Below are positions 1-8,652 of a stretch of DNA of 64,000 bases, piece by piece. A program made the position numbers and the translations under genes. This stretch comes from Azospirillum lipoferum 4B (GTDB lineage: Bacteria > Pseudomonadota > Alphaproteobacteria > Azospirillales > Azospirillaceae). How positions within the stretch are numbered: the first letter of the stretch is position 1; every line of letters begins with the position of its first letter. The notes beneath the pieces are model-generated. The model was given only the letters and a program-made list of their open reading frames with translations. It was not told the DNA's origin and did no database searches. The stretch is from NCBI RefSeq assembly GCF_000283655.1, contig NC_016623.1:558001-622000 (forward strand), given 5' to 3'.

Positions 1-108
1 GGCGGTATGCCGGCGGCGCTGCTGGACCTCTACTGGCATGCGCTGACGCTGGCGTCGGTGCGGGCGGATGGCGGGTTGGCGGTGATGACGCCGGAGGGGA
101 GTGCGTGA
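1..108 (+). CDS. C-terminal end of an unidentified protein (partial)
   Basis: An open frame enters from the left edge and gives 35 residues before a TGA at 106-108. The visible end includes the short motif LLDLYWHALTLASVR. This is too little to assign a family. It reads in the same direction as xdhABC but is separated from it by about 346 bp that hold a repeat element, so co-transcription is doubtful. Only the stop and reading frame are supported; the function is unknown. Confidence 0.5.
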   Translation, partial: GGMPAALLDLYWHALTLASVRADGGLAVMTPEGSA

Positions 109-454
109 GGGTTGGCTACTGCCACCGTCACCTATTGCTATCGGAACTGTGTTTCTGACAATAGCGTGTCCGCCCCAAAAGCCCTTCTCCCCTTGCGGGG
201 CGGGATGAGGGGTGCGGCGGCCGAAGGCCGGGGGAATCAATGGCTTGCAACCCCTCACCCCAACCCCTCTCCCGCAGGGGGAGAGGGGCTTTGACCCCAT
301 GCGCTGATCAAATGCAAATGCCATCAAGCGGACGGGGCAGACCCCGCCTCCTTTGCAATTCATTTGAAACTCTTTCCCCCGCTGCCGATCTGGTGACAGA
401 GTTAACGTCGGTGAAATACTGCGTCACATCGTCACCAGTTCATCGGGAGCAGCC
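109..454. other. Intergenic region upstream of xdhA
   Basis: This 346-bp gap holds one full copy of the dispersed inverted-repeat element (178-292). The remaining 293-454 segment should contain the xdh promoter, but I see no convincing -35/-10 pair. The xdhA Shine-Dalgarno sequence (GGGAG) lies a few bases before the ATG at 455. Short ORFs crossing the repeat have no protein-like features. Confidence 0.6.
178..292. repeat. Dispersed inverted-repeat element, copy A
   Basis: The element starts with AAAGCCCTTCTCCCC and ends with GGGGAGAGGGGCTTT, so its ends are inverted copies of each other. The arms carry G/C-rich palindromes and the core reads GGCCGAAGGCC. Copy B (13917-14021) has the same ends and a related core, and copy C (5122-5232) the same architecture. 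This suggests a small non-autonomous MITE- or REP-like family. It has no coding capacity. Confidence 0.75.
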
Positions 455-1927
455 ATGCGCCAGCGCCTCCGCTTCTATCTCGGCGACGAGCTTCGGGAGA
501 TCGATGCGGTCGATCCGACCCTGACGGTGCTGGACTGGCTGCGGCTGTCGGAACGGCGGGTCGGCACCAAGGAAGGCTGTGCGGAGGGCGATTGCGGCGC
601 CTGCACCGTGGTGGTCGGGCGGCTGGACGGCGACAGGCTGCGCTATGAGGCGGTGAACGCCTGCATCCGCTTCCTCGCCACGCTGGACGGCTGCCGGCTG
701 CTGACGGTTGAGCATCTGAAGGGGCCGGACGGCGCGCTGCACCCGGTTCAGCAGGCGATGGTCGATTGCCACGGCTCGCAATGCGGATTCTGCACGCCGG
801 GCTTCGTCATGTCGCTGCTGGCGCTGTACCTCAACGAGGAGCGGCCGGACGGCCAGCGGATCGACGACGCGCTGGCCGGGAATCTCTGCCGCTGCACCGG
901 CTATGAGCCCATCGTCCGCGCCGCCCACACCATGTACGAGATTGGCGACCGGGCCGCCGACCGCTTTGCCGACCGTGAGGCGTGGGCGGACAGGCTGACG
1001 GCCTTGCGCGACGGGGAGATCCTCAGCGTCGGAGCCGGCGGGCGCCGTTTTCTGGCGCCGGCCACCGTGCCGCAGCTGGCGCAGCTCCTGCTCGACAATC
1101 CCGGCGCCACCATCGTGGCGGGGGCGACCGATGTCGGGCTGTGGGTGACCAAGTTCCAGCGCGTGCTGGCGACCGTGATCTACACCGGCCGTGTGCGCGA
1201 CCTGCGGCGGATCGAGGATCGCGGCGACGCGCTGGCGATCGGGGCCGGGGTGACCTACAGCGACGCGGCGGAGCGGATCGCCGCGCTCTATCCCGATTTC
1301 GGCGAGCTGATCCGCCGCATCGGGGCGGAGCAGGTGCGCAACATGGGCACCATCGGCGGCAACATCGCCAACGGCTCCCCCATCGGCGACACCCCGCCGG
1401 CGCTGATCGCCTGCGGCGCCACCCTGCGGCTGCGCCGCGGCGGCGAGACGCGCGAGCTGCCGCTGGAGGATTTCTTCATCGAATACGGCAAGCAGGACCG
1501 CCGCGAGGGCGAATTCGTCGAGGCGGTGATCCTGCCCAAACCGGCGGCGGGGGTGCGGTTCCGTGCCTACAAGATCGCCAAGCGCTTCGACCAGGACATC
1601 TCCGCCGTCTGCGGCGCCTTCCGCCTGACGCTGGACGGCGAGGGGCGGGTTGCCGACATCCGCATCGCCTTCGGCGGCATGGCCGGCACGCCGAAACGCG
1701 CCGGCGGGGCCGAAGCGGTGCTGCTGGGCCGCCATTGGACCGAGGAAAGCGTGACCCAGGCGATGGACGCGCTGGCCGGCGACTACACGCCGCTGAGCGA
1801 CTGGCGGGCCAGCGCGGGCTATCGCTCCATGGTGGCCGCGAATTTGCTGATGAAGCTGTATGTCGAGACCAGCGACCCGGCGGCGGACACCCGTCTGGTC
1901 GGCGACCGGAGGCTTGCACATGCCTGA
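455..1927 (+). CDS. xdhA: Xanthine dehydrogenase small subunit (2Fe-2S and FAD domains)
   Basis: This 490-residue subunit takes electrons from the molybdenum subunit and passes them to NAD+ through two iron-sulphur clusters and FAD. The N-terminal plant-type ferredoxin cluster is visible as C42, C47, C50 and C70. The helical second cluster uses C110, C113, C145 and C147 (motif GNLCRCTG). The FAD-binding domain starts near residue 190 and contains GATDVGLWV and GTIGGNIANGSPIGD. The length matches bacterial XdhA. The start is supported by GGGAG just upstream. The gene overlaps xdhB by 8 bp, as expected for a co-translated complex. It should act with XdhB in the cytoplasm to oxidise hypoxanthine and xanthine to urate. 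Confidence 0.96.
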   Translation: MRQRLRFYLGDELREIDAVDPTLTVLDWLRLSERRVGTKEGCAEGDCGACTVVVGRLDGDRLRYEAVNACIRFLATLDGCRLLTVEHLKGPDGALHPVQQAMVDCHGSQCGFCTPGFVMSLLALYLNEERPDGQRIDDALAGNLCRCTGYEPIVRAAHTMYEIGDRAADRFADREAWADRLTALRDGEILSVGAGGRRFLAPATVPQLAQLLLDNPGATIVAGATDVGLWVTKFQRVLATVIYTGRVRDLRRIEDRGDALAIGAGVTYSDAAERIAALYPDFGELIRRIGAEQVRNMGTIGGNIANGSPIGDTPPALIACGATLRLRRGGETRELPLEDFFIEYGKQDRREGEFVEAVILPKPAAGVRFRAYKIAKRFDQDISAVCGAFRLTLDGEGRVADIRIAFGGMAGTPKRAGGAEAVLLGRHWTEESVTQAMDALAGDYTPLSDWRASAGYRSMVAANLLMKLYVETSDPAADTRLVGDRRLAHA

Positions 1928-4310
1928 TTCCATGGCGCCCGATGTCACGGCCCCCATCACGCCTGCCGCCCCGGCGCGGATCGAGGGCGCCGTCCATGAC
2001 CCGCGCCGGCATGAAAGCGCGCACAAGCATGTCAGTGGCGAGGCGGTCTATGTCGACGATATCGCCGAGCCGGCCGGGTTGCTGCATGTCTATCTGGGCC
2101 TCAGCAGCCGGGCGCATGCGAGCATCCGCTCCATCGACCTGTCTCCGGTCAGGCAGGCTCCGGGGGTGGTGGCCGTCTTCACCGCCGCGGACGTGCCGGG
2201 GGTGAACGACATCGGCTGCCTGGGCAAGCATGACGAGCCGCTGTTCGCCTCGACCCTGGTCGAGCATGTCGGCCAGCCGATCTTCGCTGTCGCCGCCGAA
2301 ACCCGCGATCAGGCCCGCCGCGCCGCCAAGCTGGCGGTGATCGAATATGAGGATCTGCCGGCCGTCCTGACCATCGCCGCCGCCCGCGACGGCGAGCGGA
2401 CACTGGTCACCCCGCCGATGACGCTCCGGGTCGGCGACGCCGATGCTGCGCTGGCCGCGGCGCCGCACCGGGTGGAGGGGCGGCTCGCCATCGGCGGGCA
2501 GGAGCATTTCTACCTGGAAAGCCAGATCGCCATGGCAGTGCCCGGCGAGGATGGCGAGGTGCTGATCCATGTCTCCACCCAGCATCCGACCGAGGTGCAG
2601 CACATCGTCGCCCATGTGCTTGACCTGGCGGACGCCGCGGTGACGGTGGAGGTTCGGCGGATGGGCGGCGGCTTCGGCGGGAAGGAGACGCAATCGAACC
2701 TGTTCGCTGCCTGCACCGCGCTGGTCGCCAAGCGCACCGGCCGCGCCGCCAAGCTGCGCCCCGACCGCGACGACGATTTCCAGGTCACCGGCAAGCGCCA
2801 TGATTTCGAGATCGACTATCGCGTCGGCTTCGACGACAGCGGCCTGATCCAGGGCGTCGACATGCTGTTCGCGGCAAGGGCGGGCTATGCCGCCGACCTG
2901 TCGGGACCGGTGACCGACCGTGCGCTGTTCCATGCCGACAACGGCTATTTCTATCCGGCGGCGCGGCTGGAATCGCTGCCGCTGAAGACCAACACGGTAT
3001 CCAACACGGCGTTTCGCGGCTTCGGCGGCCCGCAGGGCATGGTCGCGGCGGAGCGGGTGATCGACGAAATCGCCTTCGCGCTGGGCAAGGACCCGCTGGA
3101 AATCCGCAAGCGGAACTTCTACGGGACGGATGCCGAGGGAGGGGAGCGCAATCTGACGCCCTATCACCAGACCGTCACCGACAACATCCTGCCGGAGCTG
3201 ATCGCGCAGCTGGAGGACAGCAGCGCCTATTGGCGGCGGCGGGAGGAGATCCGCGCCTTCAACGCCAACAGCCGCATCCTGCGCAAGGGGCTGGCGCTGA
3301 CCCCGGTGAAGTTCGGCATCTCCTTCACCGCCAGCCATTACAACCAAGCCGGCGCGCTGGTCCATGTCTACACCGACGGCAGCATCCAGCTGAACCATGG
3401 CGGGATCGAGATGGGGCAGGGGCTCTACACCAAGGTCGCCCAGGTGGTGGCGGAGGAGTTCCAGGTCGACATCTCCACCATCCGCCCGACCGCCACCAGC
3501 ACCGGCAAGGTGCCCAACACCTCGGCCACCGCGGCGTCGTCGGGTTCCGACCTGAACGGCAAGGCGGCGCAGGCGGCGGCCCGCACCATCAGGGAGCGGC
3601 TGGTCGCCTTCGCGGCGGAGAAGTGGGGCGTGGCGCCCGACGCGGTGCGGTTCGAGCGCAACCGGGTGCGGGTCGGCGACTGCGACATGAGCTTCGCCGA
3701 GCTGGTGCGCGCCGCCTATATGGCGCGGGTCCAGCTGTCGGCCACCGGCTTCTACAAGACGCCGAAGATCCATTGGGACCGCGCGGCCGGGCGCGGCACG
3801 CCGTTTTACTACTTCGCCTATGGCGCGGCCTGCGCCGAGGTGACGGTGGACACGCTGACCGGCGAATATGTCGTCGACCGGGTGGACATCCTGCACGATT
3901 GCGGCCGCTCGCTGAACCCGGCCATCGACAGGGGGCAGATCGAGGGCGGCTTCGTCCAGGGCATGGGCTGGCTGACCATGGAGGAGCTGTGGTGGGACGG
4001 GCAGGGCCGCCTGCGCACCCACGCGCCCAGCACCTACAAGATCCCGGCCTGTTCGGACCGTCCGCGCATCTTCAACGTCGCGCTGCTGGAGAATGCGCCG
4101 AACCGCGAGGACAGCATCTTCCGCTCCAAGGCGGTGGGCGAGCCGCCCTTCATGCTGGGCATGTCGGTGTTCCACGCCCTGTCCGACGCGGTGGCGAGCG
4201 TCGCCGGGCACCGGGTCTGTCCGCGTCTGGACGCGCCGGCCACGCCGGAGCGGGTGCTGAGGTGCATTGCGGCGTTGCGTGAGCGGGTGGCGGCCTCCCC
4301 CCGACAATGA
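1920..4310 (+). CDS. xdhB: Xanthine dehydrogenase molybdopterin-binding subunit
   Basis: This 796-residue catalytic subunit hydroxylates the purine at the molybdenum cofactor. Molybdopterin-binding motifs are visible: MGGGFGGKE near residue 248, then FRGFGGPQG, GGIEMGQG, and a C-terminal KAVGEPPF near residue 740 that carries the catalytic glutamate of the family. The open frame extends 20 codons further upstream, but the ATG at 1920 is preferred. It has GGAGG about 8 bp upstream and overlaps the end of xdhA, whereas the extra residues are only a shadow of xdhA. The stop overlaps the xdhC start as ATGA. The partner is XdhA, and cofactor insertion is expected to depend on the next gene. Confidence 0.96.
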   Translation: MPDSMAPDVTAPITPAAPARIEGAVHDPRRHESAHKHVSGEAVYVDDIAEPAGLLHVYLGLSSRAHASIRSIDLSPVRQAPGVVAVFTAADVPGVNDIGCLGKHDEPLFASTLVEHVGQPIFAVAAETRDQARRAAKLAVIEYEDLPAVLTIAAARDGERTLVTPPMTLRVGDADAALAAAPHRVEGRLAIGGQEHFYLESQIAMAVPGEDGEVLIHVSTQHPTEVQHIVAHVLDLADAAVTVEVRRMGGGFGGKETQSNLFAACTALVAKRTGRAAKLRPDRDDDFQVTGKRHDFEIDYRVGFDDSGLIQGVDMLFAARAGYAADLSGPVTDRALFHADNGYFYPAARLESLPLKTNTVSNTAFRGFGGPQGMVAAERVIDEIAFALGKDPLEIRKRNFYGTDAEGGERNLTPYHQTVTDNILPELIAQLEDSSAYWRRREEIRAFNANSRILRKGLALTPVKFGISFTASHYNQAGALVHVYTDGSIQLNHGGIEMGQGLYTKVAQVVAEEFQVDISTIRPTATSTGKVPNTSATAASSGSDLNGKAAQAAARTIRERLVAFAAEKWGVAPDAVRFERNRVRVGDCDMSFAELVRAAYMARVQLSATGFYKTPKIHWDRAAGRGTPFYYFAYGAACAEVTVDTLTGEYVVDRVDILHDCGRSLNPAIDRGQIEGGFVQGMGWLTMEELWWDGQGRLRTHAPSTYKIPACSDRPRIFNVALLENAPNREDSIFRSKAVGEPPFMLGMSVFHALSDAVASVAGHRVCPRLDAPATPERVLRCIAALRERVAASPRQ

Positions 4311-5155
4311 CCGCACTTTCCACCACCCTCTCCAACTGGCTGACCCAAGGCGCGCCCGCCATCCTCGTCACAGTCGCCGAGGCGCGCGGCTCCACCCCGC
4401 GGGAGGAGGGGGCCGGCATGCTGGTGGGGCGGGAGGCCTGCGCCGGAACGGTCGGCGGCGGGCGGCTGGAATGGACCGCCATCGCCGCCGCGCGGCGGAT
4501 GCTGGAGGACGGCAGCGTTGCCGAGACGCTCGACCTGGCCCTGGGGCCGGCGACCGGCCAGTGCTGCGGCGGGCATGTCGTGCTGCGGCTGGAGCGGGCC
4601 GATGGCGGCACCGTGGCCGCCTTGCAGGAACGGGAGCGCCGGGCGCTGGACGCGCGGCCGACCCTGCTGCTGTTCGGGGCCGGGCATGTCGGACGGGCCA
4701 TGGCGACCGCCTTCGCACCGCTGCCGCTGCGCCTGCGGTGGATCGACGGCAGGGCACAGGAGTTTCCCGAAACGATCCCGGCGGGCGTGGAGCGCATCCT
4801 GACCGAAAGCCCGCTCGATCCGCTGGCGGGGGCTCCTCCTGGCGCCGGTTATCTGGTGCTGACCCACAGCCACGCCCTGGACTTCGAGATCGCCGAGGCG
4901 GCGCTGCGGCGGGGCGACGCCGCCTATGTCGGCATGATCGGCTCGGCGACGAAACGCGCGAAGTTCGAGCGCTGGTTCCGGGCGCGCGGGCGCGATGCGG
5001 GGGCGTTGGAGCGGCTGACCTGTCCCATCGGTGCGGCGCTGACCGGGGATAAGCGGCCGGAGGTGATCGCGGCGCTGGTGGCGGCGGAACTGCTGGTGGC
5101 GTTTGCGGTTCCCTCCCGGGTCTCCCTCTCCCCCCCGGGGAGAGGGTCGGGGTGA
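4307..5155 (+). CDS. xdhC: XdhC, molybdenum cofactor insertion/maturation factor
   Basis: XdhC proteins bind molybdenum cofactor, promote its sulfuration and insert it into XdhB. The 282-residue product shows the N-terminal family pattern (VTVAEARGSTPREEGAGML, then TVGGGRLEW). A Rossmann-like domain follows from about residue 118 (LLLFGAGHVGRAM) with the conserved YVGMIGSATKRAKF. It starts inside the xdhB stop (ATGA), making a three-gene operon. The last ten or so codons run into a dispersed repeat element (5122-5232), giving the tail SLSPPGRGSG, which looks foreign to the family. The original stop was probably displaced by the element. Confidence 0.93.
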   Translation: MTALSTTLSNWLTQGAPAILVTVAEARGSTPREEGAGMLVGREACAGTVGGGRLEWTAIAAARRMLEDGSVAETLDLALGPATGQCCGGHVVLRLERADGGTVAALQERERRALDARPTLLLFGAGHVGRAMATAFAPLPLRLRWIDGRAQEFPETIPAGVERILTESPLDPLAGAPPGAGYLVLTHSHALDFEIAEAALRRGDAAYVGMIGSATKRAKFERWFRARGRDAGALERLTCPIGAALTGDKRPEVIAALVAAELLVAFAVPSRVSLSPPGRGSG

Positions 5156-5232
5156 GGGGGGGCCGCTTCGAGGATTTCTTCGGCTGCGCCGAACCCCCTC
5201 ATCCTAACCTTCTCCCCAGGGGGGAGAAGGGA
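5122..5232. repeat. Dispersed inverted-repeat element, copy C
   Basis: It has the same architecture as copy A. The left arm is a C-run/G-run palindrome followed by GGGGTGAGGGG, then a short core containing TTCTTCGGCTGCGCCGAA. The right arm reads CCCTCATCCTAACCTTCTCC and ends in GGGGGGAGAAGGGA. Part of the right arm is duplicated at 5233-5252. The element lies between the convergent xdhC and atpG genes and supplies the xdhC stop codon. Its hairpins could end transcription from both sides, but no T-tract follows. Confidence 0.65.
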
Positions 5233-5276
5233 TTCTCCAGGGGGGAGAAGGGACTAGGGCAGCGGGCTTTCGCTTC

Positions 5277-6116
5277 TCACCCCATCGCTTCCGCCCCCGA
5301 CACCAGTTCGATCAGCTCATTCGTGACCTGTTCCTGGCGCAGGTGGCGCGCCGTCGCGGTCAGTTCGTCCAGCGTGGTTTCGATGTTGTGGCGGGCCGTC
5401 ATCATGGTGGACAGGCGCGCGGCGTTCTCGGCGGCGAAGCTCTCCATCGCGGCATCGGCGAGCAGGGCGAAGACATACTCGTCCACCAGCCGGGCGATCA
5501 GGTCGCGGGGCGGCATGTTGATCAGCGGCGGCACCGTCCGGGCGCCATCGCGCGGCAGGCCGAGCGGCAGCAGGGGGCGGCGCACCAGCTCCGGCGGCGC
5601 GCCCGCGTTGGTCCGGCCGTAGAGCAACTCCACCCGGCCCAGCCGTCCGTCCGCCGCCGCTTGGTAGAGTGCCTCGGCGATGCGCCGGGCGGTGGCGGTG
5701 ACGGCGTCGGTGTTGGTCGCCATCGCCGTGGCCCAGGCCGGGGGACGGCCGCGTTCCTCCAGCAGGGCGGCGCCGCGCGACCCCGCCACCCACAAGGCGC
5801 AGGCCGGCGGTGCCGCCAGCGCCGCGTCGACCAGCTTTTCGGCGAAGGCGCCGACGAAGCCGTGTTCCGGCGCGAACAGCACCCAGGCGCAATGGCCGTG
5901 CCCGTTGACCGGCCATTGCTGCGGCGCGTCGTCCAGCAAGGCTGCGGCCTGGGCCAGCGCTCCGGCGATCACCTCGGCATAGGCGCGGGTACCGGCCAGC
6001 GTGCCGAGCGCCTGCTGCAGCCGCATGGCGGCGAGAGAGCGCATGACGTCGGTCACCGCCTCCAGATCCTGCACGCTGGCGCGGCGTGCCTCGACCTCCG
6101 CCAGCCTTTCGGTCAT
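5277..6116 (-). CDS. atpG: N-ATPase gamma subunit
   Basis: This is the central rotor shaft of the F1 head, 279 residues. The N-terminal coiled-coil helix (EVEARRASVQDLEAVTDVMR) and C-terminal helix (ENAARLSTMMTARHNIETTL) are the pair that forms the gamma shaft in all F-type ATPases. The conserved end of the second helix is recognisable although the rest is divergent, as usual for N-ATPases. The ATG at 6116 overlaps the atpA stop by 4 bp. A much longer open frame continues upstream but only shadows atpA. This is the last gene of the operon. Confidence 0.92.
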   Translation of the reverse strand: MTERLAEVEARRASVQDLEAVTDVMRSLAAMRLQQALGTLAGTRAYAEVIAGALAQAAALLDDAPQQWPVNGHGHCAWVLFAPEHGFVGAFAEKLVDAALAAPPACALWVAGSRGAALLEERGRPPAWATAMATNTDAVTATARRIAEALYQAAADGRLGRVELLYGRTNAGAPPELVRRPLLPLGLPRDGARTVPPLINMPPRDLIARLVDEYVFALLADAAMESFAAENAARLSTMMTARHNIETTLDELTATARHLRQEQVTNELIELVSGAEAMG

Positions 6117-7642
6117 GGCGCCGCTCCGGTCAAGCCCGAGACGGCTTGCGCGATCAGGTCGCGCAGGGCCGCCTTGGTGGCGTCGTCCAGCGTCTCGCCG
6201 ATATGCGGCGGGTAGGCGGCGACCAGACCCGCCAGTGCCGCCTGGAAGCGCGGCATCGCCTCCAGCGCCAGCCCGTCCAGCGTTCCATCGGCCAGTGCCA
6301 GCAGCTGCGCCGCCTGGACCGCCAGCGGGCGGGGCGACAGGTGCCGCTGCGCCAGCAGGGCCCGCATGCGCCGGCCATGCTCCACCGCCTTGCGCGTCCG
6401 CTCGTCCACCAGACCGCCGAAGCGGGTGAAGACCTCCAGCTCCAGGAACTGGGCGTAGTCGAGCCGCAGCGGCTCGGCCAGCGTGCGCAGGGCCGGCGGC
6501 TGGGCCTTGCCGCCGACGCGCGACACGCTGCGGCCGATGTCGACCGCCGGCTTCTGTCCTTCGTAGAACAGCTTGGCGTCGAGGCAGACCTGCCCGTCGG
6601 TGATGGAGATCAGGTTGGTCGGGATGTAGGCCGACAGGTTGCCGCCCTGGGTTTCGGCGATGGGCAGCGCGGTCAGCGACCCGCCGCCCCTGGCCGGGCT
6701 GAGCTTGGCGGCGCGTTCCAGCAGGCGGCTGTGCAGGTAGAAGACATCGCCCGGATAGGCCTCCCGCCCCGGCGGGCGGCGCAGCAGGAGCGAGAGCTGG
6801 CGGTGGACCGCCGCATGCTTGGTCAGGTCGTCGACGATCACCAGGGCGTGGCGGCCGCTGTCGCGGAAATGCTCGGCCATGGTGAAGCCGGCATAGGGCG
6901 CCAGCCATTGCAGGCCGGGGGCGGAATCGGCGGCGGCGATGACGAACAGGGTGCGCGCCGCGGCGCCGCCCTGGCGCACCGCCTCGATGGCCGCGCGCAG
7001 GCCGGACGCCTTCTGGCCGACGGCGACATAGACGCAATACACATCCCCGTCGGTCTGGTTGAGGATGGCGTCCACCGCGATGGCGGTCTTGCCGGTGGCG
7101 CGGTCGCCGATCAGCAGCTCGCGCTGGCCGCGGCCGAGCGGGAACATGGCGTCGATCACCGCGGTGCCGGTCAGCAGCGGTTCGGACACCGCCGCGCGCT
7201 CGGCGATGGTCGGGGCCGGGCGCTCCACCGGCTCCCACCCGTCGGCCTCGATGGGCGGACCGTCGTCCAGCGGATTGCCGAGCGGATCGACCACCCGCCC
7301 CATCAGCCGGTCGCCGACCGGCACGCGCAGGACCGTTCCGGTGCCGTGGACGGTGCCGCCGGCTGCGACCTGCGTGGCATCGCCCAGCAGGACGCAGCCG
7401 ATCCGGTCATCCAGATCCATGGCGAGCCCGGCAACCCCGCCGGCGAACAGCAGAAGCTCGTCCACCCGCACGTCGGGCAGGCCGGAGACATGGGCGATGC
7501 CGTCGCCGACCGACTCCACCCGCCCGACCGATTCCAGCCGCGCGGCGGTGTCCAGCCCGTCCAGCCGGCGCAGCGCACCCGGCATCCAGGCGTCGAGCGC
7601 GTCCTCAAGCGACGGGGTCGGCATCGGTTCTTGCGGAGTCAT
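6113..7642 (-). CDS. atpA: N-ATPase alpha subunit
   Basis: This 509-residue non-catalytic nucleotide-binding subunit alternates with beta in the F1 head. The Walker A loop GDRATGKTA and preceding PLGRGQRELL are visible, as are GRVVDPLGNPLD in the beta-barrel region and the alpha-type SVSRVGGKAQ. The start at 7642 has GGAGGAG about 10 bp upstream, within the end of atpF, so the two genes overlap by 38 bp. An internal ATG at 7624 is an alternative start. Together with the other eight genes it completes an N-type F1Fo enzyme; a standard F-type operon would be expected elsewhere in the genome. Confidence 0.96.
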   Translation of the reverse strand: MTPQEPMPTPSLEDALDAWMPGALRRLDGLDTAARLESVGRVESVGDGIAHVSGLPDVRVDELLLFAGGVAGLAMDLDDRIGCVLLGDATQVAAGGTVHGTGTVLRVPVGDRLMGRVVDPLGNPLDDGPPIEADGWEPVERPAPTIAERAAVSEPLLTGTAVIDAMFPLGRGQRELLIGDRATGKTAIAVDAILNQTDGDVYCVYVAVGQKASGLRAAIEAVRQGGAAARTLFVIAAADSAPGLQWLAPYAGFTMAEHFRDSGRHALVIVDDLTKHAAVHRQLSLLLRRPPGREAYPGDVFYLHSRLLERAAKLSPARGGGSLTALPIAETQGGNLSAYIPTNLISITDGQVCLDAKLFYEGQKPAVDIGRSVSRVGGKAQPPALRTLAEPLRLDYAQFLELEVFTRFGGLVDERTRKAVEHGRRMRALLAQRHLSPRPLAVQAAQLLALADGTLDGLALEAMPRFQAALAGLVAAYPPHIGETLDDATKAALRDLIAQAVSGLTGAAP

Positions 7643-8384
7643 GACGGGTCATCTCCTCCTTCGCCTCGGCCAGCGTCTGTTTCCAGCTGCGGCGGACGAC
7701 GCTGTGGGCGAAATGCAGCTCCACCCCGGCGATCAGCGACGGATCCTCGGTCAGTTCCAGCGCCACCGGCCGGTCAAATGCCGCCGCCAGCCGGTCGCGG
7801 GCATGGGCGGCGTCCTCGTCCGACAGCGGGCCGGCTGCGGCGAGACGCACCGGCACCGGCGCCGACCCGGCCCCGTCCGCCAGGGCATGGCGCTGGGAGG
7901 CGTCCAGCGCCTCCACCGCCGCGCAGGCCTCTTCCAGCAGGGGGAGGGTCAGGGAGCGTGCCGGTGCGTCGCGCAGCAGGCGGGTCGCCAGCCGGGTGCC
8001 GAGATCGGCGGCGTGGCGTTGCAAGGCGCCCAGCGCCTGCGCCCGCTCCTCGGCCAGCCGGGCGCGCGCCTCCTCCAGCGCATGGTCGGCTTCGGTCCGC
8101 GCCCGGTCGAGCAGGGCGGCGCGTTCGGCCTCCGCCTCGGCGCGGGCGGCGGCGATCAGGCGGTCGCGTTCGGCCGGCAGGGTTGCGCGCTGGTCCTCCA
8201 GGCTCCGGCTTGCGGCTTCGGTGGCTTGGCGAGCGGCCTCGGCCTCGGTGCGGACGCGCTCGGTGGCGGCCTGCCGCTCGGCGATCACCGCCAGGACCGG
8301 GCGGTAGAGGAAGCGGTGCAGCAGCCAGACCAGGATCAGGAAATTGACCGCCTGGAGCAGAATGGTCCAACCGTCGATGTGCAT
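7605..8384 (-). CDS. atpF: N-ATPase b subunit with delta-like C-terminal extension
   Basis: This is the peripheral stalk of the N-ATPase, 259 residues against roughly 160 for an ordinary b subunit. Residues 1-30 form one membrane helix (WTILLQAVNFLILVWLLHRF). A long charged, alanine-rich coiled coil follows to about residue 150. The last ~100 residues include LTEDPSLIAGVELHFAHSVV, which resembles the C-terminal domain of the F1 delta subunit. No separate atpH exists in the operon, so this tail probably supplies the stalk-to-head contact. The function is secure; the delta resemblance is by eye only. Confidence 0.9.
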   Translation of the reverse strand: MHIDGWTILLQAVNFLILVWLLHRFLYRPVLAVIAERQAATERVRTEAEAARQATEAASRSLEDQRATLPAERDRLIAAARAEAEAERAALLDRARTEADHALEEARARLAEERAQALGALQRHAADLGTRLATRLLRDAPARSLTLPLLEEACAAVEALDASQRHALADGAGSAPVPVRLAAAGPLSDEDAAHARDRLAAAFDRPVALELTEDPSLIAGVELHFAHSVVRRSWKQTLAEAKEEMTRHDSARTDADPVA

Positions 8385-8407
8385 GACGGGCTCCGGAACT
8401 GCCGCGG

Positions 8408-8647
8408 TCAGGCGAAGGGGTTGGCGAACAGCAGCAGCAGGGCGACGACGAGGCAGTAGATCGCCATCGTCTCGATCATCGCCAGACCGACGAACAGGGT
8501 GCGCGACAGGGTGTTGGCGGCTTCCGGCTGGCGGGCGATGGCCTCCATCGCGGCGGCGACGGCGCGTCCTTCCGCCAGGGCCGGCCCGATGGCCCCGACC
8601 GAGACGGCCAGCGCGGCACCGAGGATGCTGATCGAATGGACATCCAT
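8408..8647 (-). CDS. atpE: N-ATPase c subunit (rotor ring)
   Basis: This 79-residue hairpin protein forms the membrane rotor ring. It has two membrane helices joined by the polar loop ARQPEA (R39, Q40, P41). The ion-binding glutamate of helix 2 is E59 in [11 protein letters not shown], and helix 1 carries a second carboxylate, E26, in [10 protein letters not shown] helix-1 carboxylate is characteristic of N-ATPase c subunits. Whether it marks Na+ or H+ coupling cannot be settled from sequence. The ATG at 8647 is preferred over the longer frame, which shadows atpB. It follows atpB by 5 bp with a purine-rich Shine-Dalgarno. Confidence 0.95.
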   Translation of the reverse strand: MDVHSISILGAALAVSVGAIGPALAEGRAVAAAMEAIARQPEAANTLSRTLFVGLAMIETMAIYCLVVALLLLFANPFA

Positions 8648-8652
8648 GATTC

